NCBI GenBank assembly: GCA_963752605.1
Contig: CAVVYW010000005.1
Span: forward strand, 310,001-374,000
Direction: 5' to 3'
DNA: 64,000 nucleotides
DNA from: CAVVYW01 sp963752605
GTDB taxonomy: Bacteria > Actinomycetota > Thermoleophilia > Solirubrobacterales > 70-9
Within the stretch, counting starts at the first letter, position 1; the number at the start of each line of letters is the position of its first letter. Below the pieces are notes generated by a model that did no database searches, was not told the origin of the DNA, and saw only the letters and a list, made by a program, of their open reading frames with translations. Shown here piece after piece: positions 26,777 to 35,557 of the stretch. The translations under genes were made by a program, and so were the position numbers.

Positions 26777-28380
26777 GGCGCGGAACCGTCACCGCCACTG
26801 ATCCGCTCACGGTCAGGGTCGGGGACGAGGAGCGGCGCGCCTGGGCCGACGAGGGGATGGTCGGCGAGGTCCGGGAGGGAGACGAGGTGATCGTGAACGT
26901 CGAGGCGCAGGACATCGGGCTCGGCTCCGGCGGCTTCGACTTGGTGCATGTGAACCTGACCAGGGGGCTCGACGCGCCGGGCGCGGAGGGCGAGCACGTG
27001 ATGAAGCTCAACTACACCTCGCTCCAGCATCCCGTGGAGCCGGTCGAGGTCCCGTATGGCGAGGGCGGGGAGGGGGATGCCGTGGCGCCGGCTCCGTCGA
27101 GGCGGATCCCGGTGCTGGTGCTGTCCCTGCACGGGCAGCTCGCGCCGGCCGCCTGGGCCGCGGGGCAGGCCGCCCCGGGGCTTCGGCTCGGCTACGTGCA
27201 GACCCCCGGCGGGGCGCTGCCGGGAAGGCTCTCACGAGACGTGGCCGAGCTCCGCCGCCGCGATCTGCTCTGCGGGCACGTCACCGCCGGACCCGCCCAC
27301 GGCGGCGAGGGGGAGGCGATCACGACGGTCGGGGCGTTGCATGCCGCGGCCGACTCGCTCGGCTGGGACGCGGTGGTGGCGGGGCCGGGGCCGGGCATCC
27401 TCGGCTCCGCGACGCCGTACGGGCATGGCGGAATGGCGGCGCTCGACACGGCGCACGCCTCGCTCTCCCTCGGGCTCGAGACCCTGCTCGCGCCGCGGTT
27501 CTCGGCGGGGGACGAGAGGCCGAGGCACCGCGGCCTCAGCCATCACACCGAGGCCGTGCTGCGGCTGCTGCTCGATGGCGTGAGGGTGCCCGTACCGGAG
27601 ATCGACGACGCACTCTGGCCGACCGGCGGGCAGGCGGGTGAGACGCCGCTCGATCGCCTCCGGGAGGCCTGCGCGGATCGCCACGACGTCTGGGTGCGCG
27701 AGGTGTCGCTCGACGGCTACGCGGCCAGTGGCCTGCCGACGACCACGATGGGGAGAACGCTGGAGGAGGACCGGCTGTTTTTCGCCGCCGCGCTCGCCGC
27801 GGGTGACGCATTGGCGGCCTCGTACTGCGGTAGAAGGGGAAGGGTGAACCAGAACCGGAGGCTGAAGCGGATCGGCCAGCGGCTTGTCTACAAGGGGCCG
27901 ATCGCGTCCGTTCGCATGGACACGTTCGAGTACGCCGACGGCAGCCGCGACACGCGCCAGATCGTCATCCATCCGGGGGCGGTCGGCATCGTCGCCCACG
28001 ACGGCAAGGTCGTCTACATGGTCCGGCAGCCCCGTGAGGCGGTGGAGGAGGAGGCGCTGCTCGAGATCCCCGCGGGCAAGCTGGACGTCCCCGAGGAGTC
28101 GCCTCTCGAGGCGGCGCAGCGCGAGCTGGCCGAGGAGATCGACAAGGCGGCGGGGGATTGGCGCGAGCTCCGCACCTTCTACGCGAGCCCGGGCTTCTGC
28201 ACCGAGCGGATCCATCTCTTCCTGGCGACCGAGCTCTACGACGTGGACGATCCGAGGCTGGAGGAGGAGCGACTCGAGGTGGTGCGGGTGCCGCTCGGCG
28301 AGCTGGACGAGACGATCGCTCAGTGCCGCGACGCGAAGTCGCTGGTCGGGCTGCTGATGCTGAAGGACCTGCTCCGCTAG
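26764..28380 (+). CDS. DUF3866 domain fused in frame to an ADP-ribose pyrophosphatase-like NUDIX domain
   Basis: 538 residues as written. Residues 1-360 match the DUF3866 family, whose function is unknown (LKLRRGTVTATDPLTVRV at the start, YVQTPGGALPG, GPGPGILGSATPYGHGGM). Residues 361-538 are a NUDIX hydrolase with GKLDVPEESPLEAAQRELAEEI, close to the Nudix box, and GFCTERIHLFLA, typical of ADP-ribose pyrophosphatases. In other actinobacteria I expect these as separate genes. Here no stop divides them, although both other frames stop exactly at the joint (27831 and 27845). Confidence 0.8.
   Translation: MLKLRRGTVTATDPLTVRVGDEERRAWADEGMVGEVREGDEVIVNVEAQDIGLGSGGFDLVHVNLTRGLDAPGAEGEHVMKLNYTSLQHPVEPVEVPYGEGGEGDAVAPAPSRRIPVLVLSLHGQLAPAAWAAGQAAPGLRLGYVQTPGGALPGRLSRDVAELRRRDLLCGHVTAGPAHGGEGEAITTVGALHAAADSLGWDAVVAGPGPGILGSATPYGHGGMAALDTAHASLSLGLETLLAPRFSAGDERPRHRGLSHHTEAVLRLLLDGVRVPVPEIDDALWPTGGQAGETPLDRLREACADRHDVWVREVSLDGYAASGLPTTTMGRTLEEDRLFFAAALAAGDALAASYCGRRGRVNQNRRLKRIGQRLVYKGPIASVRMDTFEYADGSRDTRQIVIHPGAVGIVAHDGKVVYMVRQPREAVEEEALLEIPAGKLDVPEESPLEAAQRELAEEIDKAAGDWRELRTFYASPGFCTERIHLFLATELYDVDDPRLEEERLEVVRVPLGELDETIAQCRDAKSLVGLLMLKDLLR
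27834..27846 (+). promoter_or_regulatory. Possible internal ribosome site and GTG start of the NUDIX part
   Basis: A purine run (aaggggaagg) lies immediately before the GTG at 27844, and the bases GTGA would overlap a stop in another frame. This is what a normal coupled gene junction looks like, so the NUDIX domain may also be translated from here. Confidence 0.4.
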
Positions 28381-28943
28381 TCCCTGACGCGCTCGAACTT
28401 GTGGGTGAGGACGCCGTCCCCGACGGCCTTGGACTCGATCAGCTTGAAGTCCTTTCGGTCGTCCATCTCGCCGAACATCCGGTCGCCGGTGCCGAGCGCG
28501 ACGGGGAAGACCATCAGGTTGACCTGATCCACGAGGTCGCTGTCGAGCAGCTCCTGGACCAGCCGGCGGCTACCGTGGACGTAGATGTCGCCGTCGACCT
28601 CGTCCTTGAGCTTCCTGGCCGCCTCGGTCGCATCGCCACCGACGACGGTCGTGTTGTTCCAGTCGGGGTCCTTGAGAGTCGAGGAGACGACGTACTTGGG
28701 CATGCCGTTGAACTTGTCGGCGAACTCGTCGTTCCGCTGCGGCCAAGCACTGGCGAAGCCCTCGTAGGTCACACGGCCAAGTAGCAGGGCCTCGGAGTCC
28801 AGGACCTCGTCCAGCTTGAACTGGTTGCCGTCGTCCCCTCGGTCGAACTCGAAGGTCCAACCCTTGTATTTGAAATCCTCGCCGCCCGGGGCCTGCATCA
28901 CCCCGTCGAGAGAAATGAACTCGGTCACCACGATCTTTCCCAT
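28377..28943 (-). CDS. Dihydrofolate reductase family protein, paralogue
   Basis: 188 residues, the same length as and clearly homologous throughout to the product of 2056-2622 (shared blocks SLDGVMQAPGGEDFKY, DEVDG, GSRRLVQELL, NLMVFPVALGTGDRMFGE). A gaggagg ribosome site precedes the ATG by six bases. It is divergent from an ArsR regulator 80 bases away, so that regulator may control it. Its stop overlaps the NUDIX stop. RibD C-terminal-type reductase fold; the substrate is unknown. Confidence 0.85.
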   Translation of the reverse strand: MGKIVVTEFISLDGVMQAPGGEDFKYKGWTFEFDRGDDGNQFKLDEVLDSEALLLGRVTYEGFASAWPQRNDEFADKFNGMPKYVVSSTLKDPDWNNTTVVGGDATEAARKLKDEVDGDIYVHGSRRLVQELLDSDLVDQVNLMVFPVALGTGDRMFGEMDDRKDFKLIESKAVGDGVLTHKFERVRD

Positions 28944-28995
28944 CGTTTCCTCCTCGCTTGATCCGTTCCGAACCTGCCGCTAGTATGCAACCTAT

Positions 28996-29013
28996 CAGTT
29001 GAGCAACCAACTG
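28996..29013. promoter_or_regulatory. Inverted repeat, candidate ArsR operator
   Basis: CAGTTG and CAACTG half-sites are separated by six bases, located 11 bases before the ArsR start and between the two divergent genes. ArsR/SmtB dimers typically bind such repeats over their own promoters, so self-repression is a reasonable inference. Confidence 0.45.
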
Positions 29014-29023
29014 GGTTAATACC

Positions 29024-29341
29024 ATGAGCACACGCACACTCGACAAGACGTTCGCCGCGCTCGCCGATCCGACGCGGAGAAAGATCCTGGAACGGTTGAC
29101 GAAGGGCGAGGCCAGCGTCAACGAGCTGGCGAAGCCCCTCCCGATCAGCACCCAGGCCGTTTCCAAGCATCTGCACGTGCTTGAGGAGGCTGGGTTGATC
29201 TCGCGGGGGCGCAACGCCCAGCTGCGGCCATCGCGGCTGCGGGGTGAGCGGTTGAAGGAGGCGGTCGAATGGCTGGGCGACTACCGTGGCTTCTGGGAAG
29301 CAGGCTTCGACCGCATGGAGGAGCGACTTCGCAATGACTGA
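29024..29341 (+). CDS. ArsR-family winged-helix regulator
   Basis: 105 residues, one winged helix-turn-helix domain. FAALADPTRRKILERLTKG, VNELAKPLPISTQAVSKHL and VLEEAGLISRGRNA are the usual family segments. The metal-binding cysteines of the ArsR/SmtB sensors are absent, as in the subgroup paired with SRPBCC/AHSA1 proteins. It overlaps the following SRPBCC gene by eight bases. Confidence 0.88.
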   Translation: MSTRTLDKTFAALADPTRRKILERLTKGEASVNELAKPLPISTQAVSKHLHVLEEAGLISRGRNAQLRPSRLRGERLKEAVEWLGDYRGFWEAGFDRMEERLRND

Positions 29342-29795
29342 GCGGACGCGTCCCGACGGCGAGGGATTCCGGACCACACGCGTGCTCGACGCACCGCGTG
29401 AAGCGGTCTGGAGGGAGTGGACCGAGCCGGAGGCCTTCGCGGATTGGTACGGGACGGCCGCGGCCGAGATTCCGCTCGAAACGGTCTCGATGGATGTGCG
29501 GCCGGGAGGGGAGTGGCGCGCGACGATGTTTGCTCCACCCGACCGCCGCGAGATCAACTGGCGCGGCAGCTACCACGAGGTGAACGAGCCCGAACGGCTT
29601 GTCTTCACAGTTACGGATGACCCCGACGACGATCGATTCGACCTGGTGACCGTCGAGCTCAAGGATCTCGGCGACGGGCGAACCGAGATGACCGTCGAGC
29701 AGCGAGGGTGGATGACCCCCGAGCAGTACGAACGCGCCAAGCAGGGCTGGGGCGGCTTCTTCGACCGGATGGAGGAGCGCCTCACGCAGTCCTGA
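29334..29795 (+). CDS. SRPBCC (AHSA1-like) domain protein
   Basis: 153 residues. The START/Bet v1-like fold is indicated by TRVLDAPREAVWREWTEPEAFADWYG, GGEWRATMF and MTVEQRGWMTPEQYERAKQGW. ArsR plus AHSA1 pairs are common in actinobacteria, often with reductases. The adjoining DHFR-like gene fits that habit. The ligand is unknown. The start ATG lies inside the ArsR gene end. Confidence 0.82.
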   Translation: MTERTRPDGEGFRTTRVLDAPREAVWREWTEPEAFADWYGTAAAEIPLETVSMDVRPGGEWRATMFAPPDRREINWRGSYHEVNEPERLVFTVTDDPDDDRFDLVTVELKDLGDGRTEMTVEQRGWMTPEQYERAKQGWGGFFDRMEERLTQS

Positions 29796-29833
29796 GGAGG
29801 GACTCGGCTCCGGCCGCGGAAGTAGTGGGGGTT

Positions 29834-30814
29834 ATGGCAACTGCCGCGCCCCCGCGCGAGCAGGCCGAGGCCAAGCCCTCGGCCCGGTTCGAGGCGCTCG
29901 TCCTCGACTTCCTCGCCTACCTCGAGTTCGAGCGGGGCCTCTCCCGGAACACGCTCGCCGCTTACCGGACCGACCTCCTGCAGCTCGGTGGCTTCCTCGC
30001 CGAGCGAGGCCGCGAGGCGACCAGCGCGACGCCGGGGGACCTCTCCGACTTTCTTGCGGACCTGGCACAGGGCGATGGCAACGGGCGCGAGCCCTGCTCG
30101 ACCTCGACCATCCACCGCAAGGCCGCCTGCCTGCGCTCCTTCTACCGCCATCTGCGCCGCGAGGCCGTGGTTGAGGAGGATCCGGCGGCTCGGCTCGAGA
30201 CGCCACGGCGGGGAAAGAAGCTGCCGGAGGTCCTCAGCTACTCGGAGGTCCAGAAGCTGCTCGCGCAGCCGCGCGGCGGCGAGCCCACCGACCTGCGCGA
30301 TCGCGCGCTGCTCGAGGTGATGTACGCGTCCGGGCTGCGCGCCTCCGAGGTGATCGGGCTCGAGGTGGGCGACGTCGATCTCGACCGGGGCGTGCTGCGG
30401 GCGCGCGGCAAGGGCTCGAAGGAGCGGCTCGTGCCGGTGGGCGGCAAGGCGGTCGCGGCCGTGCGCGCCTACCTGCGCTCAGGACGGCCGAAGCTGGCCC
30501 GCTCAAACGAGGAGCGGAAGCTCTTCCTCAATTTCCGGGGTGGCGGCCTCACCCGGCAGGGCCTCTACAAGATCGTCCTGGGCTACGCGAAGTCCGCCGG
30601 GCTGAAGGGGCGAATGAGCCCGCACACGCTGCGGCACTCCTTCGCCACGCACCTCCTGGCCGGCGGCTGCGACCTGCGCTCGGTGCAGGAGATGCTCGGG
30701 CACGCCGACCTCTCGACCACCCAGCTCTACACGCACCTCTCCGGCGAGGAGCTGAAGGAGGCCTACTTCAAGGCCCACCCCAGGGCGCACGCGAGGAACG
30801 GGGGCGGTACGTAG
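29834..30814 (+). CDS. xerD: Tyrosine recombinase XerD
   Basis: 326 residues. The N-terminal SAM-like domain includes FLAYLEFERGLSRNTLAAYR; the catalytic domain contains the conserved R-K-H-R-H/W-Y residues in YASGLRASEVIGL, ARGKGSKERLVPVG, SPHTLRHSFATHLL, GHADLSTTQLYTH. Length and the position after the NUDIX gene agree with chromosomal XerD (dimer resolution at dif) rather than an island integrase. Confidence 0.88.
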   Translation: MATAAPPREQAEAKPSARFEALVLDFLAYLEFERGLSRNTLAAYRTDLLQLGGFLAERGREATSATPGDLSDFLADLAQGDGNGREPCSTSTIHRKAACLRSFYRHLRREAVVEEDPAARLETPRRGKKLPEVLSYSEVQKLLAQPRGGEPTDLRDRALLEVMYASGLRASEVIGLEVGDVDLDRGVLRARGKGSKERLVPVGGKAVAAVRAYLRSGRPKLARSNEERKLFLNFRGGGLTRQGLYKIVLGYAKSAGLKGRMSPHTLRHSFATHLLAGGCDLRSVQEMLGHADLSTTQLYTHLSGEELKEAYFKAHPRAHARNGGGT

Positions 30815-30828
30815 CTAGCCTCTGGGCG

Positions 30829-31689
30829 ATGCCCGAGTTGCCCGAGGTCGAGACGGTCCGCCGCCAGCTCGAGCCCGAGGTGGTCGGCCGGCGAATTGAG
30901 AGGGCTGAGATCCTCGACGCGCGCCTGACCCGGCCGGAGGAGCCCGGACCGGTCGGGCACCGGATCGAGGGACGGGAGATCACCTCGGTCCGGCGGCGCG
31001 GGAAGTACCTGCTGATGGGTCTGGAGGGCGGGCTGACCCTGGCGCTGCACCTGCGAATGACCGGCAACCTCTTTCTCCGGGGTCCCGAGGACGATCTGCG
31101 ACACCTTCGGGCCCGCTTCGAGCTCGATGACGGGAGGGAGCTGCTCTTCACCGACGTGCGGCGCTTCGGCCAGGCTGTGCTGCTGGAGGGGGAGGAGACC
31201 GATGCCTACCTCGCCGCGCGGCTCGGGATGGAGCCACTCTCGGACGAGCTGACTCCGGAGACGCTTCATCAGCTGGCGTCGGGGCGGAGGGCGCCGCTGA
31301 AGTCCTTCCTGCTGACGCAGTCGGGGATCGCAGGGATCGGGAACATCTACGCGGACGAGGCGCTCTGGCGGGCGGAGCTGCACCCGCTCTCGCCGGCGGG
31401 GTCCATGAAGCCGGAGCACTGCGAGCGGCTGGTGGACGGGATCGTCGACGCGCTCGAGTTCGCGCTGATTCACCGCGGATCGAGCATCGACGACTACCGG
31501 GATGCCTGGGGCGAGAGGGGTGGGATGCAGGACGAGTTCCTGGTCCACACCAGGGAGGGCGAGTCGTGCCGGCGGTGTGATGGAGAAATCCAGCGGATCG
31601 TGGTGGGCGGCCGCTCGACCTACTTCTGCCCGGGGTGCCAGCGGCGGCTGCGGCGGAGACCGCGGCGGCGCAAGAAGGCGGTCGCGTGA
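30829..31689 (+). CDS. mutM: Formamidopyrimidine-DNA glycosylase
   Basis: 286 residues. The N-terminus PELPEVETVRRQLEP provides the catalytic proline and glutamate; RRRGKYLL has the conserved lysine; GIGNIYADEALWRAELHP is the helix-two-turn-helix; and CRRCDGEIQ...YFCPGCQRR is the zinc finger. It excises 8-oxoguanine and has AP-lyase activity. The arginine/lysine-rich tail (RRRPRRRKKAV) is an extension. It overlaps the next gene by four bases. Confidence 0.93.
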   Translation: MPELPEVETVRRQLEPEVVGRRIERAEILDARLTRPEEPGPVGHRIEGREITSVRRRGKYLLMGLEGGLTLALHLRMTGNLFLRGPEDDLRHLRARFELDDGRELLFTDVRRFGQAVLLEGEETDAYLAARLGMEPLSDELTPETLHQLASGRRAPLKSFLLTQSGIAGIGNIYADEALWRAELHPLSPAGSMKPEHCERLVDGIVDALEFALIHRGSSIDDYRDAWGERGGMQDEFLVHTREGESCRRCDGEIQRIVVGGRSTYFCPGCQRRLRRRPRRRKKAVA

Positions 31690-32615
31690 CGGAGATCCCG
31701 CTGCCGGACGGCTTCTCGGTCGGCCACTGGTCTGACCCGAAGGCAAGGACAGGATGCACCGTCGTGATCCCTCCGCCCGGGACGCGGGGCGGCATCTGCG
31801 TCGTCGGAGGCGGACCGGGGACCCGGGAAGCCGACACGCTGCGCCCGCTGTCACGTTCGGAGGAGGCGAGCGCGGTTCTCCTGACGGGTGGCAGCGCCTT
31901 TGGGCTGGCCGCGGCCGACGGAGTGGCGCGCTGGCTCGAGGAGCACGAACGGGGTTACTGGACGCCCGCCGGCCGGGTTCCGCTGGTGCCCACCGCGGTG
32001 ATCTACGACCTGGCGGCGGGCGACCCAAAGGTCCGTCCGGGCCCTGACGACGGGTACGCGGCCTGCGAGGCGGCCGAGGGCGGCGTGCCCGAACGCGGAG
32101 CGGTGGGGGTCGGGACGGGTGCGATGGTTGCCAAGACTCTCGGACGCGATCGCGCCTGCCCGGGCGGGTTCGGCTTTGCGGCGGTGCGCACCGGAGCGGG
32201 GGAGACGGTCGCAGCGGTCGCGGCGGCGAACGGGATCGGGGACGTGATCGACGAGGACGGCTCGGTCCTGGCGGGCCCGCGAGACGAGCAGGGTGAGATG
32301 GTCCGTACGGTCCACGGGATGATCGCGATGGAGGAGCCACCCGAGTTCAGGGTGCCGGAGGGGAACACGACGCTCGTCTGCATCTGCACCGACGCGGCGC
32401 TCGACAAGAGGGGCTGCGGGATGGTCGCCCGCGCGGCGACCGCCGGCATCGCGCGGGCCGTGGATCCCACCTTCACGCCGGTGGACGGAGACCTGGCCTT
32501 CTGCCTCGCGTTCGGCGAGGGCGAGCTGCGGGACTTCGGGGCCGTGCAGGTCGGTGCTGCCGCCGCGACGGTCGCCGCCGCCGCGATCCGCGACGCGGTG
32601 CGCCAGGCGGCCTGA
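31686..32615 (+). CDS. P1 (S58/DmpA-like) family peptidase
   Basis: 309 residues from the GTG overlapping the mutM stop. GGSAFGLAAADGVARWLEE, GAVGVGTGAMVAKTLG and GNTTLVCICTDAALDK fit the family of self-cleaving N-terminal nucleophile hydrolases. The NTT threonine would be the processing nucleophile. Family members are aminopeptidases or amidases. The start at GTG 31686 removes an implausible upstream part. Confidence 0.8.
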   Translation: MTEIPLPDGFSVGHWSDPKARTGCTVVIPPPGTRGGICVVGGGPGTREADTLRPLSRSEEASAVLLTGGSAFGLAAADGVARWLEEHERGYWTPAGRVPLVPTAVIYDLAAGDPKVRPGPDDGYAACEAAEGGVPERGAVGVGTGAMVAKTLGRDRACPGGFGFAAVRTGAGETVAAVAAANGIGDVIDEDGSVLAGPRDEQGEMVRTVHGMIAMEEPPEFRVPEGNTTLVCICTDAALDKRGCGMVARAATAGIARAVDPTFTPVDGDLAFCLAFGEGELRDFGAVQVGAAAATVAAAAIRDAVRQAA

Positions 32616-32646
32616 GCCGTCCGGTCGCCCGGGCAGGGTTCAGGTC

Positions 32647-33363
32647 ATGCCCGGAACGTTCAAGACCGAGGCGGTGGTGCTGCGCAGCATCCGCTACGGC
32701 GAGGCGGACCGCATCGTCCACCTCTACTCCGCGACGCGGGGGCGGATCGGCGCGATCGCGAAGGGGTCGCGGCGGCCGAAGTCGCGGTTCGGGGGGCGGC
32801 TGGAGCCGTTCTTCCGGTTGGACCTTCTCCTATATGAGGGGCGGGGGGATCTGTTCACGGTGACCGGCGCCTCGACTGTGGACGGGCACGGCCGCCTGCG
32901 GGCGGACGGGAAGGCGCTGCTGGCGGCGGGCCGCGCCTGCGACGCGGTGCTGCGGCTGCTCGACACAGAGGAGGCGAACGGTGCCGCCTACAACCTGCTC
33001 TGCAGCTACCTGGCGCTGCTCGACGACGATCCGGCGACCGCCGGCGTCGGGCCGGCGCTCGCCTTCCGGCTCAAGCTGGCGCTCGCCGCGGGGTTCTCGC
33101 CGGAGTTGGCGAGCTGCGCGCGCTGCGGGGAGGCCGACCACCTGACCGCCTTCTCGGGAGCGGCAGGCGGTGTTGTCTGCGCGAGCTGCGAGGGAGACGG
33201 CTTTCCGCTCTCGGCCGAGTCGCATCGGTTCATGGTCGATGCACTGGCAAAGCCGCTGGCGGAGGCGCCGCTCGCCGAGTCGGCGGTGGCGGCCCAGGCC
33301 GATCGCGCGGTCACCGAGACGCTCGAGCACCACGCTCATGTGCAGCTGCGCGCCGCGGCCTAG
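32647..33363 (+). CDS. recO: DNA repair protein RecO
   Basis: 238 residues. An OB-fold N-terminus (FKTEAVVLRSIRYGEADRIV, AIAKGSRRPKSRFGGRLEPF) leads into a helical region with a four-cysteine zinc finger (CARCGEAD...VVCASC). RecO loads RecA with RecF/RecR. The C-terminus is full. The stop overlaps that of the convergent cupin gene. Confidence 0.9.
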   Translation: MPGTFKTEAVVLRSIRYGEADRIVHLYSATRGRIGAIAKGSRRPKSRFGGRLEPFFRLDLLLYEGRGDLFTVTGASTVDGHGRLRADGKALLAAGRACDAVLRLLDTEEANGAAYNLLCSYLALLDDDPATAGVGPALAFRLKLALAAGFSPELASCARCGEADHLTAFSGAAGGVVCASCEGDGFPLSAESHRFMVDALAKPLAEAPLAESAVAAQADRAVTETLEHHAHVQLRAAA

Positions 33364-33716
33364 TCCGCCGCGTACTCGTCGGCGCCGAGGAAGTGGAGCG
33401 ACACGTAGGGCTCGTCGCCCACGACCCAGCTGTCGTGGCCCGGCGGCACATGGAAGATGTCGCCCGGCTTCATCACGATCTCCGTGCCGTCGTCCATCAG
33501 GACCGCGGCCTGGCCGGAGACCACCATGCCGACGTGCTCTACCTGGCAGGTGTCGGTCCCGGCGATGGGACTGACGTGCTCCGACCATTTCCAGCCCGGC
33601 TCATAGGTCGCCCGCCCGATCGTCATGCCGCCGATCTCAATCACGTCCAGGCGGCCCTTCTCGAACGTCCGGGTCTCGGTCGGCGACTCGAATCGCTCGA
33701 TCGCGAGGCCGGCCAT
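33360..33716 (-). CDS. Cupin domain protein
   Basis: 118 residues. The single cupin barrel shows motif 1 as EHVGMVVSGQAAVLMDDG and motif 2 as PGDIFHVPPGHDSWVVGDE. The metal-binding residues are only partly conserved. It ends two bases after... the downstream SDR gene stop region on the same strand precedes it: the SDR stop-to-start spacing is one base, so they are one operon. The ligand is unknown. Confidence 0.8.
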   Translation of the reverse strand: MAGLAIERFESPTETRTFEKGRLDVIEIGGMTIGRATYEPGWKWSEHVSPIAGTDTCQVEHVGMVVSGQAAVLMDDGTEIVMKPGDIFHVPPGHDSWVVGDEPYVSLHFLGADEYAAD

Positions 33717-33717
33717 C

Positions 33718-34482
33718 TCAGTTCTTCGGGCGGTACATGCGCTCGGAGACGCGCAGCTTGAGCGCGTGGGGGGTGACGCCGTTCACCCGCATGAAGTTGC
33801 GGAAGAAGCGGCCGGGGATCATCGAGCGCCTGCCCTTGTCGTAGGAGCGGAGCGCCTCCCTCACCACCTGGTCCGCCTCTATCTGCCCGGGCATCATCTC
33901 GGCACCTGACTCCTCGTAGCCGGCGACCTGCTGCCACTCGGTCGGCACCGGGCCGGGGTTGACCGCGAGCATCTTGACGCCGGTGCCCTTCAGCTCGGCG
34001 TGGAGCGCCTCGGTGAAGTTGAGGGCGAAGGCCTTGCTGGCGCCGTAGACGGCCTCGTAGGGGAGGGGCTGCATGCCGGCGGTGGAGGCGACGGTGATGA
34101 CGCCGCCGCGGCCGCGCTCGACCATCGGGCGCAGGAAGGCGTGGGTGAGGGTGACGACGGCCTCGCAGTTGACCTTGACGATGTCCGCCTGCCGCTCGGC
34201 GGGGATGCTGAGGAAGCGGTCCCGGACGCCGAAGCCGGCGTTGTTGACGAGCAGGTCGACGCCGACGCCGAGCTTGTCGACCTTGCCCTTGAGGTCGTCC
34301 GCGTCCTTGCTCAGGTCGCAGGCGATGACGTGCGCCTTGGTCGGGAGCTCCTCGGCGAGCTTCTCCAGGCGATCCTTTCGGCGAGCGACCAGGACCAGCT
34401 CGTAGCCCCGCCCGGAGAGCTGGCGGGCGAACTGCTCGCCGATGCCCGAGGAGGCACCGGTGATCAGGGCCGTCTCTGCCAC
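33718..34482 (-). CDS. Short-chain dehydrogenase/reductase
   Basis: 254 residues from the GTG at 34482 (AETALITGASSGIGEQFARQL). The Rossmann TGxxxGIG, NNAG (LLVNNAGFG), and catalytic YxxxK (YGASK) with an upstream serine are present, and NPGPVPTEW follows. NADP is likely given RRKDR after strand 2. It is transcribed divergently from the dGTPase-like gene and followed by the cupin gene one base later. The substrate is unknown. Confidence 0.88.
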   Translation of the reverse strand: MAETALITGASSGIGEQFARQLSGRGYELVLVARRKDRLEKLAEELPTKAHVIACDLSKDADDLKGKVDKLGVGVDLLVNNAGFGVRDRFLSIPAERQADIVKVNCEAVVTLTHAFLRPMVERGRGGVITVASTAGMQPLPYEAVYGASKAFALNFTEALHAELKGTGVKMLAVNPGPVPTEWQQVAGYEESGAEMMPGQIEADQVVREALRSYDKGRRSMIPGRFFRNFMRVNGVTPHALKLRVSERMYRPKN

Positions 34483-34555
34483 GAAACGGAGCCTATTTCG
34501 AATCCGGGCCTCACGGCGTCTCCGAAAGGACCGTCTGGGGTGCGAAGATCGGCCC

Positions 34556-35545
34556 ATGACGACGGAGACGGCGACCCTCGAGGACCGCGTGCGGGCGTGG
34601 GAGGCCGAGTACCTGTGGGAGCGCGCGACGCCCTCCTACCCCGCTCAGCGCCGGGAGCCGGAGGCGGACAGTCCGGTGCGGACCCCGTTCCAGCGGGACC
34701 GGGACCGGATCGTGCACTCCAAGGCGTTCCGGCGGCTGAAGCACAAGACGCAGGTGTTCGTGGCGCCGGAGGGCGACCACTACCGGACCCGGCTCACCCA
34801 CACGCTCGAGGCGTGCTTCATCTCGCGGACCGTGGCACGGGCGCTGGGGCTGAACGAGGACCTGACGGAGGCGATCGGGCTGGGACACGATTTGGGGCAT
34901 CCGCCTTTCGGACATATCGGGGAGGAGGTGCTGGATGACGCGCTTGGGGAACAGGGCCGCGGCTTCCGGCACAACGAGCACTCGCTGCGGGTGGTTGACG
35001 TGCTGGAGCGGGACGGCAGGGGGCTGAACCTGACCGAGCAGGTGCGCGACGGGATCCTCCGCCACACCGGGCCCGAGAAGCCGGCGACGCTGGAGGGGGC
35101 CGTGGTGCGGATCGTGGACCGCGTGGCGTACATCAACCACGACATCGATGACGCGGTGAGGGCGGGGATCATCTCGGACGGGGATCTGCCCGCCGAGGAG
35201 ATCGGACTGCTGGGGGCGAGCGGTTCCGAGCGGGTGGACACGTTGGTGCGGGACATGGTGGAGCGGTCTCGGGAGGCCGAGGAGATCGTCCAGTCGGAGG
35301 AGGTTGGCGGGGCGATGCTGCGGCTGCGGAAGTTCATGTTCGAGCGGGTGTATCTGGGGGACGAGGCGCGAGGTGACCAGGAGCGGGCGCGGGAGGCGCT
35401 GCGGGCGCTGTTCGACCACTACCTGGAGCATCCGGATGAGGTGCCGTCCGCGGATGCGGATGCGGTGCAGCGGGTGACGGACTATCTGGCCGGAATGACC
35501 GATCGTTTCTGCCTCACGGCGTACGAGAAGCTCCGCTCGACCTGA
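34556..35545 (+). CDS. dgt: dGTPase-like HD-domain nucleotide triphosphohydrolase
   Basis: 329 residues. RTPFQRDRDRIVHSKAFRRL and KTQVF are typical of Dgt-type enzymes; the HD metal site is RLTHTLEA, GLGHDLGHPPFGHIGE and YINHDIDDA. The family converts dGTP or other dNTPs to nucleosides. It stands directly before dnaG, the usual gene pair in many bacteria, with 12 bases between. Confidence 0.88.
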   Translation: MTTETATLEDRVRAWEAEYLWERATPSYPAQRREPEADSPVRTPFQRDRDRIVHSKAFRRLKHKTQVFVAPEGDHYRTRLTHTLEACFISRTVARALGLNEDLTEAIGLGHDLGHPPFGHIGEEVLDDALGEQGRGFRHNEHSLRVVDVLERDGRGLNLTEQVRDGILRHTGPEKPATLEGAVVRIVDRVAYINHDIDDAVRAGIISDGDLPAEEIGLLGASGSERVDTLVRDMVERSREAEEIVQSEEVGGAMLRLRKFMFERVYLGDEARGDQERAREALRALFDHYLEHPDEVPSADADAVQRVTDYLAGMTDRFCLTAYEKLRST

Positions 35546-35557
35546 CAGGGTTCAGGG

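Noticed and set aside
29834..30814. Phage or island integrase
   Set aside because: Length, motif set and position after the NUDIX gene fit chromosomal XerD, and no element boundaries are visible.
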